A stretch of DNA of 64,000 nucleotides from Mauremys mutica (Eukaryota; Chordata; Testudines; Geoemydidae), in NCBI RefSeq assembly GCF_020497125.1, contig NC_059077.1, forward strand, positions 34,237,340-34,301,339. The letters run 5' to 3'. Within the stretch, counting starts at the first letter, position 1; every line of letters starts with the position of its first letter. The notes under the pieces are model-generated. The model did no database searches. It saw only the letters and a program-made list of their open reading frames with translations, and was not told where the DNA came from. A program made the position numbers and the translations under genes. Below, one piece after another: positions 1 to 11,900 of this stretch.

Positions 1-1387
1 AGAAAGTAGCTATCTAGTCTGCGGGCCTAATACAGATGTCTGATCATCAGTTGTCACAAGCTGTAGTTGATATACTGTATTCCATATTCAGAAAAGACAT
101 AGAAATGTTAGCATACACTTAGTTTTGCATTCCTAACAGACCATAAGCATTTCTATAGTAACTGACTGTAAACTTGTAGATATGAATTCACATTTTCCTG
201 ATTTCTTTGCACATCTGTGTTGGCTGCTTTATTGTCTTATCTTCATGTGACCATGGAAGACTTTACTGGGAACAATTCTTCCATCTGCAGTTCTGTTAAA
301 ATTAGGGAGATCTTGCGCCACATGATTAAACACAGGAAAAATGTTTTTTTGGTACCTAAAACACAATTGCATCTGTATTGTATATCATTCATTTCCTCTT
401 CTCTGTCACTTCACACACTGTGACACTTTTAAAAAATGAAGATAGCTAACTCTGTTCTCACCATATTTGTGTTTCCGTTTGGTTTTTAGAGTGTAAGTTC
501 CCTGGAGTAGCGATCTTTATTTGGCCCTGACCTTATGTTATGAAATAAGCCTTTCTGAAGTTTCAATGGTCAGCCTACCTGGAGTGAGGAAGTTAGGGAG
601 AGATGATGATCCCCTTAGTGGTGTCTGGGAGAAGCAAATTATTTCCTTTTGTCAAATGATATGCATTGAGTTCTTGTTCAATTATATTTGTTGTGTTGGC
701 AAATGTAATCTTTTTGTGTTCATTTATAAACAAATATTAAATGGCAAAATACTTCATTAATGCAGTTAGTTTCCTGGTGACAGCTTGTGGCCTTCCAGAA
801 CGTTGACTTCAGCAAAACACAAACTTCAGAAAACCAGGAAATAAAAAGTTATTTGCTGTTTAGTTTCTTAGGTTGTTGGTTTTTTATTTTTTAACAGGAG
901 AACTTGTTAGTAGGAGTTGTAGATAACATGCAGTTGAGTGGATTACAGAGCATGGCCCTATAGCCATCTCCTCCTTCTGCTCAGCCCCACTAACCAGCCC
1001 TGTCTCATCCGGTCTGACAGTTATCTCTGCTGGCCCCCCACCACACTATTTTATCGAATCCTCCTCCTCCTCCCCCCAGGTATGTGTGGAGGTGTACCCA
1101 GATTTCTATCTGGATCAGGCCTTGGAATCAGGCTTTCCCTTTTAAGAGCTACCACAATTTTCTGAAAAGGAGCTGTATTCTGTGCCTTGCTTGGCAAGTC
1201 TGTATTTGCCCCTCCTCTCACCTCCCATACTCTTGGTAGGTGTAGCACACAGCTCTTCATATCCATCAGCAGCATAGGAGGCTCAGAGGTGTGAAGTGGG
1301 TTCTCCGTATGAATGAGGACTCCTCAGAGAAATGAATACAGCCTGAAACAAGTTCTCAGGTGTGTAACTGCTCCATTCATGTCAGAG
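1..1387. other. Intron or upstream DNA, no gene seen
   Basis: AT-rich sequence with scattered stops in all frames. No conserved coding exon, RNA gene or CpG island is visible. It is probably part of the intron before the start-codon exon of GPBP1. Confidence 0.5.
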
Positions 1388-2051
1388 GGCATGGCTGCAC
1401 TTGCAGATGTAGAGCGCTGTGAGTTAAACCCGCCTTTGTAGAGCTGCAGTCTGTTCACACCGCTTCAAGTGCACTGACATGGCCACATTTGTGGCATTGG
1501 GAGCGGTGCATTATGGGTAGCTATCCCAGTATGCAGGTAACTGCAACATGCTTTTCAAATGGGGTGGGGTGGAGTGTGACAGGGAGTGTTGTGTGTATGT
1601 GGGGGGAGAGGGAGTGGGTTTTTGGGGTGCTGAGTGTCAGCATGCTGTCTTGTAAGTTCAGACCCCCCCTCACTCAAAGCAAACAGTAAATGTTTGCTTT
1701 TTCTTGGAGCTGATAAGCAGCCAGTTTCTCCAAAATGGAGCTTTGAAAGGGCATTTCCGTATTCTGCACCCGATTTCACAACAATGACAAGAGTGGCCAC
1801 TTAAGGGGATTATGGGACATTTCCGGAGGCTGATCACAGCGCAGTAACGCAACACCTCGTTCACACTGGCGCTGCAGTGCTCCAGCGGGGGTGCAGCAAA
1901 CATTATTCCACTCGCGGAGGTGGAGTACCAGCAGTGTTGTAGCCATGGAGTCAGAGCGCTCTACGTGCCTTGCCAGTGTGGATGGGGAGTGAGCTAGGGC
2001 GCCCGGGGCTGCTTTATTGCGCTGTAACTCACAAGTGTAGCCAAGGTCAGA
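1388..2051. mobile_element. MITE-like element with GGCTnCACTTG ends
   Basis: The left end (GGCTGCACTTGCAG, then a GCGCTGTGAGTTA motif) is matched by the reverse complement of the right end (GGCTACACTTGTGAGTTA, then ACAGCGC). No transposase frame is present. Class and exact ends are uncertain because the termini are eroded. Confidence 0.55.
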
Positions 2052-2176
2052 GAGTGTTGTTGTTCTTCCTCCCCACACCTCACTCCAGGTGCTGTAGATT
2101 TTCTGATAAGTCATGTATGCCCAGCCCATTCTCAGTTCCACACCTGAGGGTCAGCAGTGTTCTTGGTGCATGCTCT

Positions 2177-3193
2177 GAGGACTGGTCTACAGTACAAAGC
2201 TTTGTCAGCAAAAGTTAATGCTGCTTTAATTAAAGCCGCTGTTACATGTCCACACGAGCCTTATGTCAGCAGAGTGCAAGAGCTGTTAATGTAGATGCAT
2301 CTGCACAGAGAGCAGTGCACTGTTGTAGCTATCTCACTGTGCAACTGGCTGCAGGGTCTTTGTGAAGGGTTTGCCGTGCCTCATGGGGCAGGTACAGCAT
2401 TACGTGATGTGGGTTTCTCAATCCCATCCTTCCAGGGGCATCCCAGTAGATTGTCAGCTGCTTTTTCAACTGCAGTGTGGGGCTGGGGGAGAGGAGAGTG
2501 GTAGATCTGGGGTGGGGGTAAGAGCAGACTGACTGACCTATGCTGAGGTAGGGGGCACCCCTGCACGTCAGACCCGGACTGTGCTCTGCACAGAGTCTTT
2601 CCCGAAGCATCCTTTTCTGCCTGCCAGTAGTTCTGTGGTTACCTCCGTGTTCTCCCACAGCCTCCTCAGCTGCTGGAAGAAGCATCCTGAGCAGCTCTGT
2701 GAGCTTTCCATGCTGAGGAATGTCAAAGCAGCACTGCAGTCCCATCCCCCTCCCTGCAGTAGCAGTCTGCCTGCCGTTCCCAGTGCAGGACAGAATAGGA
2801 GCATTCCTTCCATGTTAATGATTTGCTCTTTGTTCCCCAAAGGGAGCAGCATGCCCAGCTGTCAGATACTTCCGGAGCATTGAAAGGGGAGGGGCATGTG
2901 CCTGAAGGGCAGCAGAGATCAAAACAGTGAGCAGAGCAGTCACAGCATGCATTGTGGGATACTGTCGGAAGCCAGTTCTGTCGACAAAACAAACAGCAAT
3001 GTCTACACTGATGCTTTGTTGCTTTAACTTTGCAGCAAAAAGCTTTATGCCTCTCATTGAGGTGGTTTTATTTTATCTGCAAAACAGCAGAGTTTTTCCG
3101 CCAAAAGTAGCTTTATAGTGTGTACATCTCTCCTGTTTTGTCGGCAAAAGGTATCTTTTGCCGACAAAACTTTGTAGTGTAGACAAGGCCTAA
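2177..3193. mobile_element. MITE with GGnCTnGTCTACA terminal repeats
   Basis: The left end GGACTGGTCTACAGTACAAA continues into a TTGTCAGCAAAAG motif. The reverse complement of the right end reads GGCCTTGTCTACACTACAAA and continues into TTGTCGGCAAAAG, giving imperfect inverted repeats of about 35 bp. The right flank is TAA and the left TGA, compatible with a decayed TAA duplication. Nothing coding is recognised inside. Confidence 0.65.
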
Positions 3194-3199
3194 GCTTAC

Positions 3200-3690
3200 C
3201 ATACAGAGAAGGCAGGCTTCCTAGATCCTGGCTCACATGGGAGTAGAGAGCGGGGCTCAGACCCCACAGTAAGTGAGCAAGCTCACCCCAAACCTGGCTC
3301 ACATGATGGAGGTGGGGTCAGGCTCCCACACATGGAGAGGGTCCAGGGCCCCTCCAGATCCTGACACACATGGTGGGGTAGGGAGCAGAGCTCAGACTCC
3401 CCTGGGGGACAGATTACAGTCCACCTGAGGGGGATAGGGAGAGGGGCTCAGAACCCCTGCCAAAAGGCAAGCCCCTCTTCCCCCCCCAACCTGGCTCACA
3501 TGAAGGGGCATGGGGGGGTTAGACCCCAATAGATAAGCAGGGGGTCCCCAGATCTTGGCATACACACAGGGGGAGGGGTGAGCTGAGGCACCCTGTGGAG
3601 AGGAAAGGCCCCTCCATATCCCAGCTCACATAGGGGGTAGGGAGAGGGACTTCCCAGATCCTGGCATGTACAAGTAGAATGTGGGGCTGA
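3200..3690. repeat. Degenerate tandem repeat, unit about 65-130 bp
   Basis: The phrase CCTGGCTCACAT recurs, with variants, near 3227, 3293, 3360, 3493, 3557, 3619 and 3661. Each copy is followed by a G-rich run and GGCTCAGACCCC-like text. The units are uneven, so this is an old, irregular minisatellite. Confidence 0.7.
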
Positions 3691-4654
3691 CAGGTGTCGC
3701 TGCCCTTTACTTCCCCACTTACTGCCTGCCAGCCATCTGAGTCCTCCAATCCCTCACCCATCCCCAATAATCTTTCTCCCCTTGGTGAAGCCCCAAACTT
3801 TTGACCCCTATTCTGCCCCTTCCCCACTTCTCTACCTCCTAAAATGCCTCTCCCCTGCCACCAACAATTTGGATGTCTAATTTTTTCCCAAAAATACCTT
3901 GATTACATTCTCCCAAAATAATTACGTTCTGTACCTATATTGGTATAGAATATAATAGTTTGTGGTTAGTAGTTTTAGATTTCAAAGAATAATACGCTCT
4001 ACATTCTGTTTTTAACTTGAAAATTAATATGCTGTCACTGTTGTACTGAACAGTGAGAGAACTCAGATGTTCATTTGGTGCCCTTATATTCCAGTGCATG
4101 AGCAAACATTCATTTAACTTTTTTCTGTTTAAATCTCCAACAGAGTGTACTTAGAATGACACAAGATCAGTTTTTAACTAAAGCTTGCACACTCTTAGTT
4201 CCAGGACACGTATCCAGTAGCTCTGTTAATCTAAGATGTTAGCATGTTGTCTTTTCTATCCCATTTACTGATGCAGTTCAGTTACTGGCCATATGCTAGG
4301 CCGTATGCTATTGTGTCTAGTGTTTGCTTGATGTTTAGTTGTTTGTAGAGTGTAATGTGATGTAAAGCAGGATTTCTAGACTTCTGAGTTGTGACCCTGA
4401 GGGAGGAAAGTAGTGGGTTTTTTTTGTCCCCCCCCTTCCTTCCATCTTTCAGCACCCCAGTCCTAATTCTGTTCTAGCTGTTGTTTTTTTTTTAAATGGC
4501 CTCTGACCTGCAACCAGAGGTTGCTATCAGCCTGCTATGCTGGGCAGTACATATTTTTTCTAATGCAGGGTATATCTCTGGGGATCAGCAATTTTTTCTA
4601 AGCCCTAAACCTGTCAAATTTCTTGCACAAGCACTGGGACATAGCAACTGAGGC
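3691..4654. other. Intron DNA, nothing recognised
   Basis: AT-rich with short homopolymers, no exon-like structure. A short run of Cs and Ts lies near 4425-4445. Confidence 0.5.
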
Positions 4655-4888
4655 CTGGTCTACACTAGGAAATTAGATAAGTATAACTACATTGCATAAA
4701 TTCACAGCGACACAGTTAAACCGACCTAGCCCCTGGTATAGACAGCACTAGGTTGACAGGACACTTCTGTCAATCTACCTATCACCTCTTGGGGAGGTGG
4801 ATACTTATACATTGGGAGAACCCCTTCTGTTGGCATAGGTAGTGTCCTCACTGCAGGAGCGTAGCTTTTTAAGTGTAGACTAATAGCC
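4655..4888. mobile_element. Harbinger-type MITE
   Basis: The left end GGCCTGGTCTACACTA matches the termini of the better preserved Harbinger copies at 10009 and 15393. The right end carries AAGTGTAGACTAATAGCC, an eroded inverted copy. It is short and non-coding. Confidence 0.6.
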
Positions 4889-5436
4889 ACTAATTTACTA
4901 AATCAACTAAAAAAAAAACCTATTTATGAATACTTTTGTTCTTTTTAGGAACTGTCTTGAGACTTTTTTCTCCAGTACTATATTCAAACTCTTGTACTTT
5001 CTCACATTTGCAAATACTCAAACATTGAGTCACTTTAAGTGGCAAATGTTTGAATCATGAAATAATACAAAAATACAATTCTGTGCTCTCAATTAATGCA
5101 TGTTCAAGTGTGTGCTCTTTCTGTGGTAGCTAATTAGCTAATTCCAGAGTAAAAAAACTACATGGGGTATGTAGTTGATTCAGTTATAATTTAATTTTAG
5201 TATCTCGTGGTCTTTATTTGACAGTATTCCTTTTAATGATACAAAAATGTAATCTCCACAAACTTTATATTTAACTTCTACTGAGAAAATTCTAATGAGA
5301 AGTTATTGAAAGGATTACTTTACTGCAGTAAAATTGTAATTCTTACAAAGCCAGAGATACTTAATTCTAGAATACTCGAGCAAGGGGGCCTAGCCTGCCT
5401 TTCAGGAGAGCTGAGCTTCCACAATTTCTGTTGGCT

Positions 5437-5540
5437 CTAGTGAGAATTTTGGGTGTTTCTCAGCTCTGAATATCAAGCCACTTTATTAGATGCCTAAATA
5501 TGGATTTAGAGGCTTAATTATAGAAACTAGGATTTGAAAT
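5437..5540. repeat. Old dispersed repeat fragment
   Basis: Resembles 53575-53690: both carry a GCCACT element, then TTAGATGCCTAA, a TATGG-TTTAG-GGC/GCC-TAA phrase and GGATTTGAAA. The shared order of short motifs implies common ancestry. The family is not identified. Confidence 0.5.
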
Positions 5541-5559
5541 ATTCTTTAAGAGGAAGGAT

Positions 5560-5720
5560 GGTCATGAACTGGGATGTAGGAGCTGACTCTGCCACAGATT
5601 TCTTGTGTGACCTTGGGCAAGTTACTTGGTTTGTGTCTTACCTACTTCACAGGTGTTGGGAGGGCAGTTACTAATGTTTGAGGAACTCTGATATTACGGG
5701 GTTGTGGGTAGATTTGTTCT
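5560..5720 (-). repeat. MIR-like SINE fragment
   Basis: Contains CTGCCACAGATTTC and TGTGACCTTGGGCAAGTTAC, the reverse complement of the MIR core. MIR is a tRNA-derived SINE retained across amniotes. Confidence 0.7.
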
Positions 5721-5829
5721 TGAAAGTAGTATCAGAAAATTGAGGCATGGTTGGATATAAGACAAAATTATGCATTATACTGTTAAGATACAAATCTAAA
5801 ATGTATCAACTTTCTTTGCCAAATGACAG

Positions 5830-5949
5830 GGACTTGCCATGAGGTGCTGAAGCCTTGTTTCACCGATTTGGAGAGACTGGACCTAAATGGCGCAGCATGA
5901 CTTTGCTCCAGCCTGGCTTAATTTTCCTACTCCGCCATCATCAACAAAG
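5830..5949 (+). CDS. GPBP1: GPBP1 coding exon 1 (start codon exon)
   Basis: Coding begins at ATG 5887 and runs to 5949 (residues 1-21, ending SSTK), followed by the donor GTACC. 5830-5886 is 5' UTR: a pyrimidine-rich stretch ending in CAG at 5829 is the likely acceptor, so at least one non-coding exon lies upstream, probably outside the window. The ATG context is taaATGG, with G at +4. An upstream ATG at 5835-5837 is out of frame with the main start. The start is chosen because MAQHDF is the conserved family N-terminus. The exon ends in phase 0. Confidence 0.93.
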
Positions 5950-8900
5950 GTACCTTTTCTGGAGTCCTTCTGAATATACAAGGATATCCTAAGAAATTTT
6001 AAGAAGTAGGCAGTACTTGTAAAGATATTTATTTTTAGCACCCTCCGTTGGTGTACTTGTTCTGTCATTATGAAGTAGCAACTTGAAGTGAAAAAGCCAG
6101 GTTTCTGGCATCACTGAAATGTACTCTAATGTTCAGCCTTTTATACCTGAGTTTCCTCTTCCATAACCATGACAGTTGCATAGTAATCATGTGACTTCAT
6201 ATTCCCCTGTTTTAAAGTCATTAAATAATAAAAAAAATAATAGGTGGAATGCATTCTGTGGACCTTGCACCCTATATTTATAGGCTGCTTTCCGTGTTAT
6301 GGTCTGTATGCAATGTTCAATACCAGATTTAGGATGAGAACATCACATTTAGGAACAGGAAGGGTTATTTGTCTAAACATAACCACATCTTCCACTTCTG
6401 ATCCCAACTTCCTGATTTCCGTATAGGCAGCCACCTAGGCAGAACAGTCACTAAGGTAGCTCTTAGTTTGAAATCAAAAGTACAGATTAGCAAGAGGTAC
6501 AGATCCAGATCTCTCACCTTCTAATTGCTTATAAACAAGATCTTTATTTAGTATTTTGATATGGCAGACTTGAACTCTTCTCTGATGCTTTATGGTGGAC
6601 TATAGTGTCAAGGTCCTTCAGATCCAGGACTTCAGGCTCCTGTGGTGTCCATTTATTTCTAATCATGGTTTTTATAAAGAAAATAGATCCTCAGGAATTC
6701 AAACAGCGTGGACTTGGAGAAAGTCAGATAGCGACTTTGCAGCTTGCAAGCATCTCTATCTAATGCTACAAGTATGATCACTTAAACTAGATGTATTTAG
6801 AGTAGGTTCTGTTTAAGCTCTTTTTGAAGAACCAAAGCTTTTTTCACCAGTACCTGTTGGCAGTACTTTTTTCTAGCTAATGCATCATTGTCAGAAACCT
6901 CTTTACTTAATAGCTGACCTGAGTACTAATACAAAATACATGTAGCACTGGGAGAACCCAACACCTGTTCTGTTCTGTCAGGGTTCTGTGAACATTGTCT
7001 GAATACGCATGATCCATGTTCTAGCTAGGCTAAATGTGACCTGACCTATTGCTGGGAGTTTCTTTTTGAGGATGATAGGTTGTTATTGTCTTTCCCTCCC
7101 CCTCTCCCCCCACAAAAAACCCCAAACAATTCAGTAAAGAATTTTTTATACCTAGGTTGGTAAACTTTAATGATTTTTGCAAGACTACCGTATTACTTCG
7201 TATTAAGCAACAAGCTTTCTTCTCCCATGTTGTTGAATATCAGTTTCGTTTCTCTTTGCTAGAAGAATGGAGTGCCAGATAACGTCTCAATTTTCAGATA
7301 TTACCAATAGAGATCTTGATTACAAAACTTTTGTCCCCAACACAAGGTTGGCAGAGCACTAGCGCCATCGTGTGGTGAGAATGTGAACGGCCTGATTTTG
7401 TATATGCACAAATTAATTTCAACAAATTAGATACTTAGGTTGTTTGAACTTGTATATAAAATCTTTATAGCTTAATTTTTTTACATGGAACTGACAGTTT
7501 CTTTTAAATAAAGGGGTCATTAATATTTAGCGAGTTAAGAGGGAGTTTATTGTTAAAACGTACTGAAGAGTTAATTGCAGAGCTAAAGGAACTTTTGAGC
7601 TATTTGGAGAAACATATTGAGTTTGTTTACTCCTTACTTGTCTTTAGATGAACCAGGTTGTCTATCAGCCAAGCTCTATTATCTGATAGCTACTGTCCAT
7701 TTAATAATTTGAGTAGAGACTTGTGACTCATGTACATTACCACATTCTTTATTTGAATGCCAAGGGTGAAAGGCCCAAAGGACAAAAAAAAAAAATCAGA
7801 TTCCTTTAACTAATTTCATTTAAATGCAGTATTATAAGCTGCCTGTGTGAATGTAGAAATGAGCCATAAAGCTGCCATCTACAGTTTCTGTGTCTGTACT
7901 GGTTAGCAGTAATATAACAAATGCAGCTCCCCCTGGTGATGAAAAGATATTTCCTGGCAGCCTGTTCCAAGGTTCAGTTTATAATTCTGGAAGCAGAATA
8001 GTAACAGCAACACTTTCCTTGCTTTCCCAAACATTTTAATTTTAAATATTATCCCTCAGCTATGTTTTTCTATTTGTTATGTTTCACCAATAAATAGGAC
8101 ATCTGTATTGTTTAGCGGTCACATGGGGGAGTGGAGCAGCAGAGTTCTCACCACTTGAGACTCAGAATGAAGATGTACCTTTTTCAGATTTTACGATGAA
8201 TGCTTGCTGGCTTCGGTCTCGCTCACTGAAGTTTGAATACACTTGTGGGCTTTATTGGGCTCCTTAGTGGAGTTCAGATGCCCTGCTTGGCCGTGGCTGC
8301 TTCTTGACTGGGGAAAAAACAATAAATGGTGGTATTCTCCCACGCCCAGCCACTTGTGGTACAAAAACAAGTAGCTACTCAGGGTAGATTGTAGATCTTC
8401 ATTAGGTCCTCCCTTTCCTTTTCTTTAACATTTTAGAGTTATTTTTTTCAGCCTGTCTGCATCTTTGCATTGGTTACACTTGGTTCAGTTTTTCAAGGTT
8501 TTTGGCATAACCATAACAGCTAGACCAGTGGTCTCCAACCTGTCGATTGCAATCGACTGGTCGAACCTGGGGACTCTCACATCGATCGTGATCTCTAGCG
8601 GTGTATCAGCGCTTGCCTGCCGTGGCCCCATGCTGCTCCCGGAAGCGACCAGCATGGCCCCGGGGGGACAGACGACAGGGTTTCTCGGTGCACTGCTCCT
8701 GCCTGCAAGCACAACCCCCGCAGTTCCCATTGGCTGAGAACAGGGAACTGTGACCAATGGGAGCTTTGGGGGCGGTGCCTGCAGAGAGGGGCAGCGCTCA
8801 GACCATGTGTCCCCCAGCCGCCATCCCAGGGGCCGCAGAGGGGCGTTGGCCCTTTCCAGGAGTGGCGTGGGGCCGGGGTAGGCAGGCAGTCTGCCTTAGC

Positions 8901-11900
8901 CTCGATGCGCCACCGACCGGAGCTGCCTGCAGTAAGTGCTGCCTGGCAGGAGTCCGTACCCCAACCCTGAGCCCCCTCCTGGAGCCAGCACCCCATACCA
9001 CCACCTGCACCCGCAATCCCCTCCTGCACCCCAAGGCCATTCCCCAGCCCTGAGCCCCTTCCCAGAGCCAGCACCCCATGCACCCTCCTGTAGCCCAGCC
9101 GCCTGCCCCAGCCCTGACCCCCCTCTCGGAGCCAGCACCCTGTATACCCTCCTGCATCCAAACACTCTGCCCCAGCCCGGAGCCCCCTCCTACACCCAAA
9201 CACCCTCCAGAGCCTCACCCCCTCCTGTACCCTTGCCCCAGGCTCAGCCCAGAGCCTCCTCCCACATTGTGAACCCCTTGGCCCCAGCCCAGATCCCACA
9301 CCCCCTCCCGAACCCCAACCCCCTGCACCAGCCCGGTGAAAGTGAGTGAGGGTGGGGGAGACCGAGCGACAGGGGACAGGGGGTATGGAGTGGGTGGGGA
9401 TTTAGGGAAGGGATGGGGCCTCAGGGAAGGGGTGGGTTAGATCCTGGGTTAATACAGTGGACAAGGTAAGTTTATGGTTGTGTGGGAGGTGAATGTATGC
9501 ATCTAGGTGGTTCCAAAAAATGTTTTATCATTGGCTTGATTGAATTTCACTGTTTTCAGGCAAGCCTTAAGTGAGTTTTGAGAGAGTAGTTTAAGGAAAA
9601 GAGGGAGGAAGCATTGTAGGTGGTGTTGGGAAGGGAATTCAGGTTTGAACTTGAAATTTTCCTAGAAAAACTCCAAACTTCAAAACTGGGTCGTGGCTGC
9701 CTCTGTTTACCTGATTTAAAAAAATTGAAGCTTGTTGCCAATATTAGCAGTTTTGGATCTGAATTTCAGAAAGTTAGGCATGCAGAAATGTGGACAGTTG
9801 TGCTTCTGATTTTTAGTCAGCAGACTAGTTACTTGCACAACAAATTACCAGTTTTGTGTGGAGCTACCCAAATTGTCTTAATCATAGAATATCAGGGTTG
9901 GAAGGGACCTCAGGAGTTCTAGTCCAACCCTCTGCTCAAAGCAGGACCAATCCCCAACTAAATCATCCCAGCCAGGGCTTTGTCAAGCCTGACTGTAAAA
10001 ACCTCTAAGGGTATGTCTTCACTGCCGGCCGGAATGGCGGGCAGAGATCGATCCAGCAGGGATTGATTTATCACGTCTAGTGTAGATGCGATAAATTGAT
10101 CCCTGAGCGCTCTCCTGTCGACTCCTGTCCTCCAGCTCGGCGAGAGGCGCAGGCAGAGGATGGGAGTGGCTGCAGTCGACTCAGATCGACTCACCATGGT
10201 GTCTTCACCGCAGTAAGTACGTCGACTTCAGCTACGTTATTCACGTAGCGGAAGTTGCGTAACTTAGATCGATTTCCTTCCCCCCTGCCCCCATCCTGAA
10301 GGGTAGACCAGGCCTAAGGAAGGAGATTCCACCACCTCCCTAGGTAACCCATTCCAGTGCTTCACCACCCTCCTAGTGAAAAAGTTCTTCCTAATATCCA
10401 ACCTAAACCCTCTCCTCTCCCCCCCCCCCCTACAACTTGAGACCATTACTCCTTGTTCTGTCATCTGGTACCATTGAGAACAGTCTAGATCCATCCTCTT
10501 GGGAGCTCCCTTTCAGGTAGTTGAAAGCAGCAATCAAATCCCCCCTCGTTCTTCTCTTCTGCAGACTAAACAATCCCAGTTCCCTCAGCCTCTCCTCTTA
10601 AGTCATGTTCCCCAGCCCCCTGATCGTTTTTGTTGCTCTCCGCTGGACTCTTTCCAATTTTTCCACATCCTTCTTGTAGTGTGGGGCCCAAAACTGGACA
10701 CACTACTCCAGATGAGGCATGACAGTTATATACATGCAAGAGTGTGCCTAGGGAGACATGATTTTGGAGGTTTAAAGTACAGTGTCCAAAGAGGTGGCCC
10801 CAAATGGAACATCACTTCCATATTGGTGCACATAACAAAATTCATGTGGTAGGGTGGAGCTGAGGGGTTTGGAGTGTGGGAAGGGGCTCAGGGCTGGGGC
10901 AGAGGGTTGGGGTACTGGGGGCTGAGGGTGCAGGCTCTTTGGTGGGGCCAGGATGAGGGGCCCAGGGCTGGGGCAGAGGGTTGGGATGCAGGCGGGTGAG
11001 GGGTCCAGCTGGGGGTTTGGGCTCTGGGGTGGGGCAGGGGTTGAGAGGATTGGGGTGCAGGCTTCCCTGGGGCTATGGTGCAGAGAGAGAATTCCCCCCA
11101 TCTCTCTCTCTCTCTGCCCGCAGCAGCACCTGGGCTGGGGGGGAGAGGCACCTCCCCCCCCAGCTGCGGCAGGTCCAGGCTGGGACTGGGTTGGGGCCGG
11201 GGGAGGGGCGCCTGAGGTTGTTGCTCCCACTCTTGGATCACTGTTGGGAGCATTGCAAGTAGCTTCTACAGCCACCATCAGACAGAGTGAGATTCTGTTC
11301 TATGCAATGGGCCAGCACAAACCTGGGCATCACCTGAGCCCTACCCACGTCCATGTGCTTCCAGATATGCAGCCCCCTTGGGGTCAGTGGCTGTGCGCTG
11401 TGCTGTGGTGAGAGTTTGCAGGATCGAGCCCTTATTAGTGACCGTTCACAGAACAGGGCTGGAAAGTGCAACCTGAAGGCACTGCGGTGCCTGCGCTACT
11501 CCACTGACACTCTGCAACCTAGGGCTGGGCCAGGCCTGTCAGCTACTGCCCCTCTCAAGAGCAGCGTGGAGCAGCACTGCCTCCCACCAATGCTGGCTGG
11601 AGCCTCTGCAGAGCGAGTGGCAGCCTGCACTCCCTCCTGCTCCTTCCATTTGGGACAGGAAAAAAGGTCCAATATTGGGATTTCCAGGGGGACACGAAGT
11701 CCGATTTCTCTCAGCTGTAGTCCCTCTCCCAAGAATTCCATGACGATGTCTCCACCCCTGCTTAAAGCCATGTTCCAGGCCAGATGGGGAGCTGCCATGG
11801 CCGGGGGGAGAGGTGCCCCTCCCCTGGCTGTGGCAAGTCTGGGCCTGGGGCCAGGTTGAGGTTGTGGGAGGGGCACTCCTCCCCCCTGGGCTGGGGCTGG

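Noticed and set aside
1970..2218. GPBP1 promoter or CpG island in the GC-richer stretch near 2 kb
   Set aside because: The GC rise is confined to MITE sequence and has no CpG cluster typical of a housekeeping promoter.
8595..9299. 234-codon minus-strand frame rich in Gly, Trp, Arg
   Set aside because: Lies in a GC-rich degenerate repeat of a hAT-like element; frames on both strands are open because of composition.
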